Below, one piece after another: positions 1 through 7,419 of a stretch of DNA of 29,054 nucleotides (the first letter of the stretch is position 1; each line of letters starts with the position of its first letter). The position numbers and the translations under genes are program-made. Location: contig JAEWQC010000274.1 in the NCBI GenBank assembly GCA_023399355.1, positions 1 through 29,054 of the forward strand, written 5' to 3'. The stretch comes from Bacillota bacterium. Lineage in GTDB: Bacteria; Bacillota; Clostridia; Acetivibrionales; DTU013. The notes beneath the pieces are model-generated. The model was given only the letters and a program-made list of their open reading frames with translations, had not been told where the DNA came from and did not search any database.

Positions 1-126
1 CGGGATGCATGGGCGAGCAGTTGACTTTAGTCAACGACCAGCCGGGATGCATGGGCGAGCAGTTGACTTTAGTCAACGACCAGCCGGGATGCATGGGCGA
101 GCAGTTGACTTTAGTCAACGACCAGC
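1..126. repeat. Three perfect 42-bp tandem repeats
   Basis: Three identical 42-bp units lie at 1-42, 43-84 and 85-126, and the array may continue beyond the window edge. Each unit contains a perfect inverted repeat, GTTGACT-TT-AGTCAAC, that could fold as a small hairpin or cruciform. There are no variable spacers, so this is not a CRISPR array. The rightmost unit holds the last three codons and the stop of the leftward gene that ends at 115. A related core, GTTGACTTCAGTCGACGA, recurs at 27179-27196. Identity between units suggests recent expansion. Function is unknown. Confidence 0.95.
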
Positions 127-1077
127 CCCGGATCCGCATTGACTGCAACTGGAGCAGTCTGCGCACTTGCTGCGTTTTGGCAGATGATACGGTTCGATCG
201 TAAAACGGTTATCACTGATGAGATATTCATCCTGCCCGTTAAAGACCACACAGTCATTCTCGAAAGCTACGTTTAAGGACTGAAAAAACAATTCCTGATC
301 GACCATATCTCTTATAAATGTCGGAGAGTATGTCTTTGTAGTATTTTGACCTGCCACGGTTATTTTTGTGCCTGACACAATCAATGATTTTATCCTTCCA
401 TCTTCTGTGAAATTGATCGAATTGCTATCTCCGCTCATTCCATTTGCATTCATGTCGTAGCATTTTATAAGGCCGATAGGGGTCATAACATCAATCGGAC
501 CGGCAGGTTCAAAGGATTTAACATGCCCGTTGGGATACAGGGAGATGCCGATTCTGACGCTATGCTCTCCAATGGGTGTTTTTATGGAAACGATCTCTTT
601 TGGCCAAAAAGTGAAACTCTTGACCGTTCCGTCTTCAGATAAACAGATTCCGATGATTTTAGCCTTAATGTCTCCGAAAGGGAAACTAAAGTGTAATTCT
701 TCCGCAAGAGTGTATTCGTCTTCTTCGCCCCAATACCCGGAGATTTGGCCGTTGAGGGGAAATAATCTTTTGATGCTGCCACTTTCATAAAAGGTGATTA
801 ATTCGGCCGGAAGCATTCCTAACGGAGTTCTTACTTTTGTCTGCTCGTTCAGTGCAATTCTGCTGATCCTTCCATTCCGGAAAAATGAAACGGAATAGAT
901 ATGCTTGCGCCTTACGGTGGCGTGCTCGTATTGAGGAGTCAGCAATCCTACTGACGTTTGAAGATCGAACTTTTCATTTACTACACAGTCTTTTAATTGG
1001 TGATCGGCATAAGTGTCGTATATGGAAATGGCATTTAATTCGCCGTATTCAGTCATATGAGTCGTATAAGAAGACAT
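115..1077 (-). CDS. Beta-repeat protein of unknown function with CxxCxxCxxC tail, next to anfO
   Basis: I do not recognise a named family. The 320-residue protein has no signal peptide or membrane segment. It shows at least four degenerate repeats built around hydrophobic-x-x-[DN]-G-x-[IV]-[KS] (for example FFRNGRISRI, LSEDGTVKSF, LYPNGHVKSF, FTEDGRIKSL), often followed by a TPIG/TPLG turn, which suggests a repetitive beta structure reminiscent of MORN-type repeats. The extreme C-terminus has four cysteines spaced CxxCxxCxxC, a possible metal or Fe-S site. The start at 1077 is chosen because GGAAGGAG sits just upstream, inside a longer open frame that begins at 1095. It lies 51 bp downstream of anfO on the same strand and is probably co-transcribed with it, suggesting a role tied to the alternative nitrogenase. 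Its stop codon lies inside the 42-bp repeat array, so the tail may vary between strains. Confidence 0.8.
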   Translation of the reverse strand: MSSYTTHMTEYGELNAISIYDTYADHQLKDCVVNEKFDLQTSVGLLTPQYEHATVRRKHIYSVSFFRNGRISRIALNEQTKVRTPLGMLPAELITFYESGSIKRLFPLNGQISGYWGEEDEYTLAEELHFSFPFGDIKAKIIGICLSEDGTVKSFTFWPKEIVSIKTPIGEHSVRIGISLYPNGHVKSFEPAGPIDVMTPIGLIKCYDMNANGMSGDSNSINFTEDGRIKSLIVSGTKITVAGQNTTKTYSPTFIRDMVDQELFFQSLNVAFENDCVVFNGQDEYLISDNRFTIEPYHLPKRSKCADCSSCSQCGSGAGR

Positions 1078-1099
1078 GCTGTTCACTCCTTCCAAATCC

Positions 1100-1143
1100 C
1101 TTGTTTATGAATTACATTCCTTACTTGTTTATGAACTACATTC
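1100..1143 (-). repeat. 24-bp tandem duplication over the anfO stop codon
   Basis: A 20-bp match with one difference occurs at 1100-1119 and 1124-1143, giving a 24-bp period. On the minus strand each copy contains GAATGTARTTCATAAACAAG. The upstream copy carries the last codons and TAA stop of anfO, and the downstream copy repeats them as non-coding sequence. It resembles the other stop-codon-overlapping repeats in this window. Confidence 0.85.
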
Positions 1144-1767
1144 TTTAATGGAAATAAGAATCTTATATTCATTTTCGCCCAACTTCCATTCGGTTGATTG
1201 AAATCCCTGCTCTTCAAATTCTTCTGCAAACCATCTGGGGACATGGTCGCATAGTACCTCCAGTACCTTAAAATCCCTGTTCTTTAAAAATGGCAGGAGT
1301 ATTTTCTTGGAGGTAAGAGCTGGATCTGTATTCAGTGCAGCTTTGAGGTCTATAAAATAAGAACCTGCGACATCGGTTTTTTCCGGGTAGGAGATTGAAG
1401 GCGGACTGTTTTTTGCCAGGGTGTTTTCCTGTTCCTTTTTTTCTGAAAACAGGATCGAGTCCAGGAATTGTTCGGGTTTTCCCTCGACTTCATAAATACT
1501 GAATTTATTTGCTTCCAGAACACTATATAGTTGTCCGGCTACTTCACGGGCAACAAAAATTCTGCAATCACCGATTCTTTGAATCATATTCAGGATAGTT
1601 CTGCGCAGTTCCGAAATAGACGGGTTATTCAGCAGCGAAAATGCAAACTCTTTTGTGACCTCCCAGGAGCCGGTGCCCGGGTTTTGCGCATAAACCCGTA
1701 TTTTACCTTCTTCTATCGGGGAAGAAGTAATGCCTTCTGAATTTAAAAATACTGAAATAGACTCCAT
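1129..1767 (-). CDS. anfO: AnfO-family alternative nitrogenase accessory protein
   Basis: The 212-residue product resembles the AnfO family, first known from the iron-only nitrogenase locus and required there for diazotrophic growth; its molecular role is unsettled. Recognisable parts are the N-terminal VYAQNPGTGSWEV stretch, the central GDCRIFVAREVAG segment, and the following FSIYEVEGKPEQFLDSIL. The start at 1767 follows GGGAGGT with good spacing; the open frame extends 28 codons further upstream without a ribosome site. It is the first gene of a leftward unit with the beta-repeat protein, transcribed away from vnfH. A promoter at 1924-1952 and a strong terminator-like hairpin in the leader (1831-1869) suggest attenuation. 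AnfO beside a VnfDGK set, with no AnfDGK in the window, is notable. Confidence 0.8.
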   Translation of the reverse strand: MESISVFLNSEGITSSPIEEGKIRVYAQNPGTGSWEVTKEFAFSLLNNPSISELRRTILNMIQRIGDCRIFVAREVAGQLYSVLEANKFSIYEVEGKPEQFLDSILFSEKKEQENTLAKNSPPSISYPEKTDVAGSYFIDLKAALNTDPALTSKKILLPFLKNRDFKVLEVLCDHVPRWFAEEFEEQGFQSTEWKLGENEYKILISIKECSS

Positions 1768-1830
1768 ATCAAGACCTCCCTGTAAAATAATTAATTTGCA
1801 ATATGAAAGTTGATTCCCTATAAAAATAAA

Positions 1831-1884
1831 GCTGCGCGGCTTTGTTTGCATGAAACAAAGCTGCGCAGCAGCAAGGCTTTTTTT
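1831..1884. terminator. Strong stem-loop in anfO leader, terminator or attenuator
   Basis: Arms of 17 nt at 1831-1847 and 1853-1869 pair fully, with one wobble, around a 5-nt loop. On the plus strand the stem is followed after a few bases by seven T (1878-1884). On the minus strand it is followed by TTTATTTTTATAG. It therefore has the form of a bidirectional intrinsic terminator. It lies between the leftward promoter (1924-1952) and the anfO start (1767), and no plus-strand gene ends before it. The simplest reading is a transcription attenuator in the anfO leader. Confidence 0.75.
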
Positions 1885-1923
1885 ATACGGGCGAGGTATA
1901 AATTATCAACTTTTATAAAGATC

Positions 1924-1952
1924 ATTATAATCTGTTTTGCTTTATTGTGCAA
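1924..1952 (-). promoter_or_regulatory. Promoter for anfO
   Basis: On the minus strand a -35 element TTGCAC (1952-1947) and a perfect -10 element TATAAT (1929-1924) are separated by 17 bp. Transcription would start near 1917 and give a leader of about 150 nt carrying a small hairpin (1883-1901) and the strong stem-loop at 1831-1869. Confidence 0.65.
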
Positions 1953-2144
1953 TACAAAGTGTATTCTAATTCATGCAGGATGGCATGATGCAACATGCAC
2001 ATATTTGTACGGGAACAAAATTTGATGCGACGCTAAGAATACAGGAGGCTTGATACATAAGCGGTACAGGCTTTGTAAAAAGGCGGAATTTATTCATTAA
2101 CCACAATATAATGCAGGAATGACATATTTATTTCGCAAAAAGCG

Positions 2145-2173
2145 TTGACATCACATTTAAGAATGCGTATAAT
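2145..2173 (+). promoter_or_regulatory. Promoter of the vnf operon
   Basis: A perfect TTGACA (2145-2150) and a perfect TATAAT (2168-2173) are separated by 17 bp, the optimum for the housekeeping sigma factor. This predicts a start near 2180 and a vnfH leader of about 380 nt. I see no sigma-54 element (GG-N10-GC) upstream of vnfH, so control by a NifA/VnfA-type activator is not indicated. Confidence 0.75.
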
Positions 2174-2560
2174 AAGACAAAACAATACGTAATGGAAAAA
2201 ACAGTTCAAATAATTTCCGTTATGAATGAGAATGACCAGAACATTTGCAAATAGAAAAAGAAATAGTGCCTGGATAGTTCTTGTAAGTCCTTGTTTGCCT
2301 TTCAAGATAGCATTTCATAGTAAATTAATTCTTTTTTACCACGATGTAAACAATAAAAAATCAGCCCGGGTTTCTCTTGAATTCCATGTCGCAATACAGG
2401 AAATCCATGTTTTATAACAGATTATTTGGAACTTCAATACTTTGAGGTGTTCCGAGGTTATGCCGAATATTATTTCCGGCTGTTAAACTGATGAATGCCT
2501 TCCTGTAAATTTCTAATACGGGAAGGTAACGGGCAAGTGTACATGAAAGGAGTTTTTTAT
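2174..2560 (+). promoter_or_regulatory. Long untranslated leader of vnfH
   Basis: About 380 nt with no convincing gene. A hairpin with 10-nt arms (CCTTCCTGTA at 2498-2507, TACGGGAAGG at 2517-2526) stands about 35 nt before the start codon. A segment at 2254-2300, containing GTTCTTGT and TTGTTTGC, resembles part of the conserved leaders upstream of the two transporter genes (17264-17373 and 27031-27142). The length and structure suggest post-initiation control, but no known riboswitch class is recognised. Confidence 0.5.
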
Positions 2561-3385
2561 ATGAGAAAAGTTGCGTTTTATGGCAAGGGCGGAATAGGAA
2601 AGTCTACAACACAGCAGAATACTGCTGCGGCATTGGCATATTTTCATGGCCAGAAGGTTTTTATTCATGGGTGTGACCCGAAAGCGGATTGTACCCGTCT
2701 GATTCTGGGAGGCAAACCTCAGAGTACTATTATGGACACGCTAAGAGAAGAAGGCGAGGATGCAATTACGGAAGATAAAGTAGTCAAGGTGGGTTTTAAC
2801 GGCGTAAGATGTGTGGAATCCGGCGGACCCGAACCAGGCGTAGGCTGCGCAGGCCGGGGAGTCATCACGGCCATCAATTTGATGGAACAATTGGGTACGT
2901 ATACCCCTGATCTTGATTTTTTACACTTCGATGTTTTGGGGGATGTCGTATGCGGCGGTTTTGCAATGCCGATCCGGGATGGAAAAGCAGAAGAAGTCTA
3001 TATAGTAGCATCGGGTGAGATGATGGCCATTTATGCGGCAAACAATATCTGCAGGGGCCTGGTGAAATATGCAAATCAAAGCGGAGTAAGACTTGGCGGG
3101 ATCATATGCAACAGCAGAAAGGTTGACAATGAACTGGAACTGATGAAGGAATTTACTGCTGCCATAGGAACTCAGATGATTCATTTTGTGCCAAGGGACA
3201 ACATCGTTCAGAAGGCCGAATTTAATAAAAAGACAGTCATAGAATATGATCCGGAGTGCAATCAGGCAAAAGAATACGGAGAGCTTGCCCGTAAGATCAT
3301 TCAAAATGAAATGTTCGTCATACCAAAACCGTTAAGTATGGATCAACTGGAAGTAATGGTTGCGAGATACGGTCTCATGGATTAA
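2561..3385 (+). CDS. vnfH: Nitrogenase iron protein (dinitrogenase reductase), Anf/Vnf type
   Basis: This homodimeric ATPase passes electrons from its [4Fe-4S] cluster to the VnfDGK catalytic protein. Visible features are the P-loop GKGGIGKST (residues 8-16), the cluster cysteines Cys96 (GVGCAGRG) and Cys131 (DVVCGGFAMP), and Arg99, equivalent to the arginine that is ADP-ribosylated in other bacteria. The length of 274 residues is normal. The stretch AYFHGQKVFIHGCDPKAD resembles AnfH of iron-only systems more than Azotobacter VnfH, so the symbol follows the neighbouring vnfDGK genes. Position 44 is Cys (PKADCTR) where many relatives have Ser. The start at 2561 follows AGGAG; an upstream in-frame start at 2495 has no support. 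It is first in the operon and also probably serves VnfEN in cofactor maturation. Confidence 0.95.
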   Translation: MRKVAFYGKGGIGKSTTQQNTAAALAYFHGQKVFIHGCDPKADCTRLILGGKPQSTIMDTLREEGEDAITEDKVVKVGFNGVRCVESGGPEPGVGCAGRGVITAINLMEQLGTYTPDLDFLHFDVLGDVVCGGFAMPIRDGKAEEVYIVASGEMMAIYAANNICRGLVKYANQSGVRLGGIICNSRKVDNELELMKEFTAAIGTQMIHFVPRDNIVQKAEFNKKTVIEYDPECNQAKEYGELARKIIQNEMFVIPKPLSMDQLEVMVARYGLMD

Positions 3386-3406
3386 GCGCGAAAAGGAGGG
3401 TTGAAT

Positions 3407-4795
3407 ATGCCGTTAGAATTATTTAAATGCGACGAAGTAATTCCGGAGCGAAAAAAACATTGTTATATAAAAGCACCCGGAGAAGAATTAACTGATTTCC
3501 TGCCCAGCTCAAACATCGAAACCATTCCTGGTTCATTGTCCGAAAGAGGCTGCAGTTATTGCGGCGCAAAGCTGGTTATCGGAGGCGTTCTGAAGGATAC
3601 CATCCAAATGATCCATGGCCCTGTAGGCTGTGCATATGATACCTGGCATACAAAACGGTACACCAGTGATAATGATAATTTTCAGTTAAAATACGTCTGG
3701 TCCAGTGATCTTAAAGAGGGACATATTGTATTCGGCGGAGAGAAACAGCTGAAGAAAAGCATGAAGGAAGCTTTTGCCGAGATGCCCAATATAAAAAGGA
3801 TGTATGTCTACACGACCTGCGGAACCGCTTTGATCGGAGATGACCCGAAGGCAATCGCGAAAGAGGTTGAAGAAGAACTGGGCGATGTGGATATCTTCGT
3901 AGTGGAGTGTCCGGGATTTGCCGGTGTCAGCCAGTCAAAAGGCCATCATGTACTGAATATTGCATGGATGAATGAAAAAGTAGGAACGGTAGAACCTGAA
4001 ATCAAGAGCGAGTATACGATCAATTTTATCGGGGATTACAATATCCAGGGGGATACCTTTGTACTGGAGAGCTACTTTAAAAGGCTGGGTATTCAGGTGG
4101 TCGGCCACTTTACCGGCAATGCGACCTATGACCAGTGCCGTTCCATGCACAGGGCGAAACTGAGCGTTGTGAACTGCTCGAGATCGGCCGGTTATATTGC
4201 GAACGAATTGAAAAAAGCATATGGGATACCAAGGCTGGATATTGATACCTGGGGCTTTGATTATACGGCTGCAGGACTTCGGAAAATCGGTATTTTCTTT
4301 GGGCTCGAAGCTAAGGTGGAAGAATTGATTGCGGAAGAGACTGAAAAGTATCAATCCAAAATCGATTGGTACAAGGAACGGCTCAAGGGCAAGAAGATGG
4401 CGATCTGGACCGGAGGGCCGCGTTTGTGGCACTGGACCAAGTCGGTGGAAGATGATCTTGGAATGGAGGTTGTCGCCATGTCATCCAAGTTCGGACACCA
4501 GGAAGATTTTGAAAAGGTTATCTCCCGTGGCAGAGAAGGAACCATTTACATTGATGACGGAAATGAACTGGAATTTTTCGAGGTATTGGAAATTGTTAAG
4601 CCGGACGTTATATTTACAGGCCCGAGAGTGGGCGAACTGGTTAAAAAGCTCCACATACCGTATATCAACGGTCATGCATATCACAATGGGCCATATATGG
4701 GTTTCGAAGGGTTCGTCAATATGGCAAGGGATATGTACAACGCAGTCACTTCTCCGCTCATGCAGCTGGCAAAAACCGATATCAGGGCAATGTGA
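3407..4795 (+). CDS. vnfD: Vanadium nitrogenase alpha subunit
   Basis: VnfD pairs with VnfK and carries the active-site cofactor that reduces N2. The 462-residue protein keeps the Azotobacter VnfD numbering: P-cluster ligands Cys49, Cys75 and Cys138, cofactor ligands Cys257 (NCSRSAG) and His423 (NGHAYHNG), and Gln176, His180 and Lys361 near the cofactor. The loop at 335-340 is TGGPRL, the V-type form that holds a carbonate ligand; AnfD has PGGSKL there and NifD a different loop. Long segments such as GGVLKDTIQMIHGP and PRLWHWTKSVEDDLG match VnfD. The start at 3407 follows AAAGGAGGG; a TTG two codons upstream is less likely. Metal specificity is inferred from sequence, not shown. Confidence 0.95.
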   Translation: MPLELFKCDEVIPERKKHCYIKAPGEELTDFLPSSNIETIPGSLSERGCSYCGAKLVIGGVLKDTIQMIHGPVGCAYDTWHTKRYTSDNDNFQLKYVWSSDLKEGHIVFGGEKQLKKSMKEAFAEMPNIKRMYVYTTCGTALIGDDPKAIAKEVEEELGDVDIFVVECPGFAGVSQSKGHHVLNIAWMNEKVGTVEPEIKSEYTINFIGDYNIQGDTFVLESYFKRLGIQVVGHFTGNATYDQCRSMHRAKLSVVNCSRSAGYIANELKKAYGIPRLDIDTWGFDYTAAGLRKIGIFFGLEAKVEELIAEETEKYQSKIDWYKERLKGKKMAIWTGGPRLWHWTKSVEDDLGMEVVAMSSKFGHQEDFEKVISRGREGTIYIDDGNELEFFEVLEIVKPDVIFTGPRVGELVKKLHIPYINGHAYHNGPYMGFEGFVNMARDMYNAVTSPLMQLAKTDIRAM

Positions 4796-4853
4796 ACTGC
4801 ATCGGATTTTTAACGGAGATCTAAAAAACAATATTGAAAGGATGGTTTGATTT

Positions 4854-5180
4854 ATGTTAATGATTAGAGCGATTATCAGGCCTGAAAAAGTTGGTGATGT
4901 ACTTTCGGAGCTTCTCGAATCAGGCTTTCCGGCTGTAACAAAAATGGATGTTATGGGGCGCGGCAGACAAAGGGGAATTCAATTCGGCGATGTGTATTAT
5001 GATGAAATTCCAAAAGAAATGCTTCTGCTTGTAGTAAAGGATGAAGATAAGGACGATGTCGTCGAAATTATTATGAAAAAGTCCAGGACAGGTGAAAAAG
5101 GCGCCTTCGGAGACGGCAAGATATTTATCAGCCCGGTTATTGAGGCCTATACCGTAAGCTCGGGAACCGACCAACTGTAA
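4854..5180 (+). CDS. nifI1: PII-like nitrogenase switch-off regulator NifI1
   Basis: NifI1 and NifI2 are GlnB/PII-family proteins that in methanogens and clostridia bind the nitrogenase component 1 and block it when 2-oxoglutarate is low, i.e. when ammonium is plentiful. The 108-residue protein starts MLMIRAIIRPEK and shows the NifI1-type T-loop GRGRQRGIQ followed by FGDVYYDEIPKEMLLLVV, then a GDGKIF motif near the C-terminus. It lies 58 bp after vnfD and 13 bp before nifI2. The pair usually sits between nifH and nifD; here it splits vnfD from vnfG. Confidence 0.93.
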   Translation: MLMIRAIIRPEKVGDVLSELLESGFPAVTKMDVMGRGRQRGIQFGDVYYDEIPKEMLLLVVKDEDKDDVVEIIMKKSRTGEKGAFGDGKIFISPVIEAYTVSSGTDQL

Positions 5181-5193
5181 GGAGGAAAAGCAA

Positions 5194-5559
5194 ATGAAGG
5201 AAGTTATGGCCATTATAAGAATGGATATGATCAATCAAACAAAAAACACATTGCTTAAAAAGGGAATCGCTGCCTTGAATTGCAGAAAGGTAATGGGCCG
5301 GGGCAAAAAGAAAGTAAATTTTTCGGTTGTTGATAATCAAGTGTCTCCGAAAGTTCTTGAGGCTGTCTCGGAAGAGCACAGACTGATACCGAAAAGATTG
5401 CTGTCCATTGTTGTAAATGATTCTGATGTAAAAATGGTGGTGGATACCATTATCAGTGTCAACAAAAAAGGCAATCCCGGAGACGGAAAAATATTTGTGA
5501 TGCCTGTAAATGAGGTCATCAGGATCAGTACAGGCGAAACAGGCGGAGCGGCTGTGTAA
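5194..5559 (+). CDS. nifI2: PII-like nitrogenase switch-off regulator NifI2
   Basis: The 121-residue partner of NifI1 has the family features VMAIIRMDMIN at the N-terminus, GRGKKK in the T-loop, PKRLLSIVVND in the third strand and the GDGKIFVMPV motif. NifI2 is usually a little longer than NifI1, as here. AAGGAGG precedes the ATG at 5194. It presumably forms a hetero-oligomer with NifI1 that binds VnfDGK directly. Confidence 0.92.
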   Translation: MKEVMAIIRMDMINQTKNTLLKKGIAALNCRKVMGRGKKKVNFSVVDNQVSPKVLEAVSEEHRLIPKRLLSIVVNDSDVKMVVDTIISVNKKGNPGDGKIFVMPVNEVIRISTGETGGAAV

Positions 5560-5587
5560 AGTTTGTTTCATTGAAAGGGTGATGAAA

Positions 5588-5929
5588 ATGGAAGAAAAAG
5601 CGATGGAATTATACAACTTCATCCAGGGGCGGTATTTGTGGCAATTCTATTCACGCACATGGGATCGTGAAGAAAATATCAATGAGATTTTAAAGATATT
5701 CTCCTCCATAATAACCGGTGAGCAACCTGTTGCGCCGGAATCCTCCAAAGACAAGGCTTTCTATGCGGAAGCCAAAGTGGTTGCAAATGAGACCGGAAAG
5801 CAGTTTCCATGGCTTCATGAGCTGGATAAGCCACAGATTCAGAAGATTATAAAGAAAGTAAAAGAGAAGTTAATTGATGTTACCATTACCAGATCGCAGA
5901 ATGGGGAGCTCAATATTCAAAACTATTAA
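5588..5929 (+). CDS. vnfG: Vanadium nitrogenase delta subunit
   Basis: The delta subunit exists only in V- and Fe-only nitrogenases and binds near VnfD. The 113-residue product has the VnfG hallmark LWQFYSRTWDREENINEIL (residues 17-35), a central region ending FPWLHELDK, and the C-terminal KLIDVTITRSQNGELN. The length equals Azotobacter VnfG. The start at 5588 is preferred over an in-frame ATG at 5582 because the ribosome site AAAGGGTG ends at 5581. It lies 28 bp after nifI2 and 69 bp before vnfK. Confidence 0.95.
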   Translation: MEEKAMELYNFIQGRYLWQFYSRTWDREENINEILKIFSSIITGEQPVAPESSKDKAFYAEAKVVANETGKQFPWLHELDKPQIQKIIKKVKEKLIDVTITRSQNGELNIQNY

Positions 5930-5998
5930 ATGCGGTCATGAGTAACGGCTGATAAATCAGATCAGCAGATTATGAATTGGAAACGGGAGGTGGTCCAA

Positions 5999-7384
5999 AT
6001 GTCTTGTTTGGTTAAGCAAAAGACCAGAGCAGGTATCATAAATCCGATGTACAACTGTCAGCCCTGCGGAGCGCAGTTTGCCTGCATAGGAATCAAGGAT
6101 TGCATTCCTCTGGTCCACGGAGGTCAGGGATGCAGTATGTTCGTCCGGTTGCTTTTCGCACAGCATTTCAAAGAAAATTTTGATATAGCTTCATCTTCGA
6201 TCCATGAGAGCGCAGCGGTTTTCGGAGGGCTGGCAAGGGCGGAGGATGCGGTGGATACCATGCTGAAACGGTATCCCGATCTGAGGGTAATTCCCATTGT
6301 TACAACCTGTTCTACTGAAATCATCGGCGACGATATTGACGGACTGGTTGGCAAGATGAGAAGGAATATAAAAAAGGAATTTCCGGGCAGGGAGGTGTTT
6401 ATTGTACCTGTTCATACGCCAAGCTTCAAAGGCAGCCATGTCAGCGGCTATGATATGGCACTGTATGCTTTGGTTTCCACGCTTGCACGGAAAGGAAATC
6501 CAAACGGAAAACTGAATGTATTCACGGGATGGGTGAATCCCGGCGATGTTACTGAAATCAAGCATGTTCTGAATGAAATGGGCGTGGAGGCAAATGTCCT
6601 TTTGGATACGGAAAGCTTTGACTCGCCAACGATGCCCGACAAGGATGCATTTTCCTATGGCAGTACGACAGCTGAAGATTTCATCGACTCGGCCAATGCG
6701 ATCGGTTCGCTTGCGCTGAGCAGATATGAGGGAGCAGGCGCAGCAGAATTCCTTCAGAGTGAATTTGAAGTTCCTGCAATCATCGGACCGACACCCATAG
6801 GTATTTCAAATACCGACATGTTTATCAAAAATATCACGAAGCTTACAGGAAAGAGCGCCCCGGAATCCCTGGCTGTCGAACGCGGGAAAGCGATTGATGC
6901 CCTGGCGGATCTGGCCCATATGTTCTTTGCCGATAAAAAGGTAGCGATTTATGGAAATCCGGATCTTGTCATTGCTTTAGCAGAGTTCTGCCTTGAAGTG
7001 GAATTAAAGCCCGTACTGCTCTTGCTGGGCGATGATAACAAAGCCTATCAGAAGGATCCAAGGATAAAGCAATTGGAGCAAAAGGTTGATTTCGACATGG
7101 AAATTGTGTGCAATTCAGATCTTTGGGAGCTGGAAAAGAGGATCAAAAACAAGGAAATTGAAGTTGACCTTATTATGGGCCATTCAAAGGGAAGATATGT
7201 TGCCATCGATAATAACATACCGATGGTCAGAGTGGGCTTTCCCACTTTCGACAGGGCCGGTTTATACAGACATCCGGTTGTAGGCTACAATGGCGCTTTG
7301 TATTTGGGCGAAACCATTGCAAACACCTTGTTTGCAGATATGGAGCATAAGAAGGACAGGGAATGGATTTTAAATACGTGGTGA
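5999..7384 (+). CDS. vnfK: Vanadium nitrogenase beta subunit
   Basis: VnfK shares the P-cluster with VnfD and docks the Fe protein. Of its 461 residues the P-cluster ligands are Cys20 (MYNCQPCGAQ), Cys45 (HGGQGCSMF) and Cys104 (TTCSTEIIGDD). It ends in EWILNTW, the same terminus as Azotobacter VnfK, and lacks the long N-terminal extension of NifK, as is typical for VnfK and AnfK. Other matches include GKLNVFTGWVNPGDV and HSKGRYVAIDNNIPMVRVG. The start at 5999 follows GGGAGGTGG; the open frame begins nine codons earlier without a ribosome site. Cys23 and Cys29 are extra cysteines near the cluster region. Confidence 0.95.
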   Translation: MSCLVKQKTRAGIINPMYNCQPCGAQFACIGIKDCIPLVHGGQGCSMFVRLLFAQHFKENFDIASSSIHESAAVFGGLARAEDAVDTMLKRYPDLRVIPIVTTCSTEIIGDDIDGLVGKMRRNIKKEFPGREVFIVPVHTPSFKGSHVSGYDMALYALVSTLARKGNPNGKLNVFTGWVNPGDVTEIKHVLNEMGVEANVLLDTESFDSPTMPDKDAFSYGSTTAEDFIDSANAIGSLALSRYEGAGAAEFLQSEFEVPAIIGPTPIGISNTDMFIKNITKLTGKSAPESLAVERGKAIDALADLAHMFFADKKVAIYGNPDLVIALAEFCLEVELKPVLLLLGDDNKAYQKDPRIKQLEQKVDFDMEIVCNSDLWELEKRIKNKEIEVDLIMGHSKGRYVAIDNNIPMVRVGFPTFDRAGLYRHPVVGYNGALYLGETIANTLFADMEHKKDREWILNTW

Positions 7385-7419
7385 TGTCATGAAAGGCATG
7401 AAGGGCGGGGGTGATATCC

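Noticed and set aside
1..126. CRISPR-like array
   Set aside because: The three 42-bp units are contiguous and identical with no spacers, and no cas genes are present.
2226..2417. 63-residue ORF in the vnfH leader
   Set aside because: No ribosome binding site and no protein-like pattern; it is better explained as untranslated leader.
1900..2560. Sigma-54 promoter and NifA/VnfA site upstream of vnfH
   Set aside because: No GG-N10-GC element with proper context was found, whereas a consensus housekeeping promoter is present.
3407..4795. AnfD (Fe-only nitrogenase alpha subunit)
   Set aside because: The 335-340 loop is TGGPRL rather than PGGSKL, and most of the protein matches VnfD; VnfG and VnfK agree.
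4329..4850. 173-residue plus-strand ORF inside vnfD
   Set aside because: It is a shifted frame of vnfD with no conserved features; vnfD explains the sequence fully.
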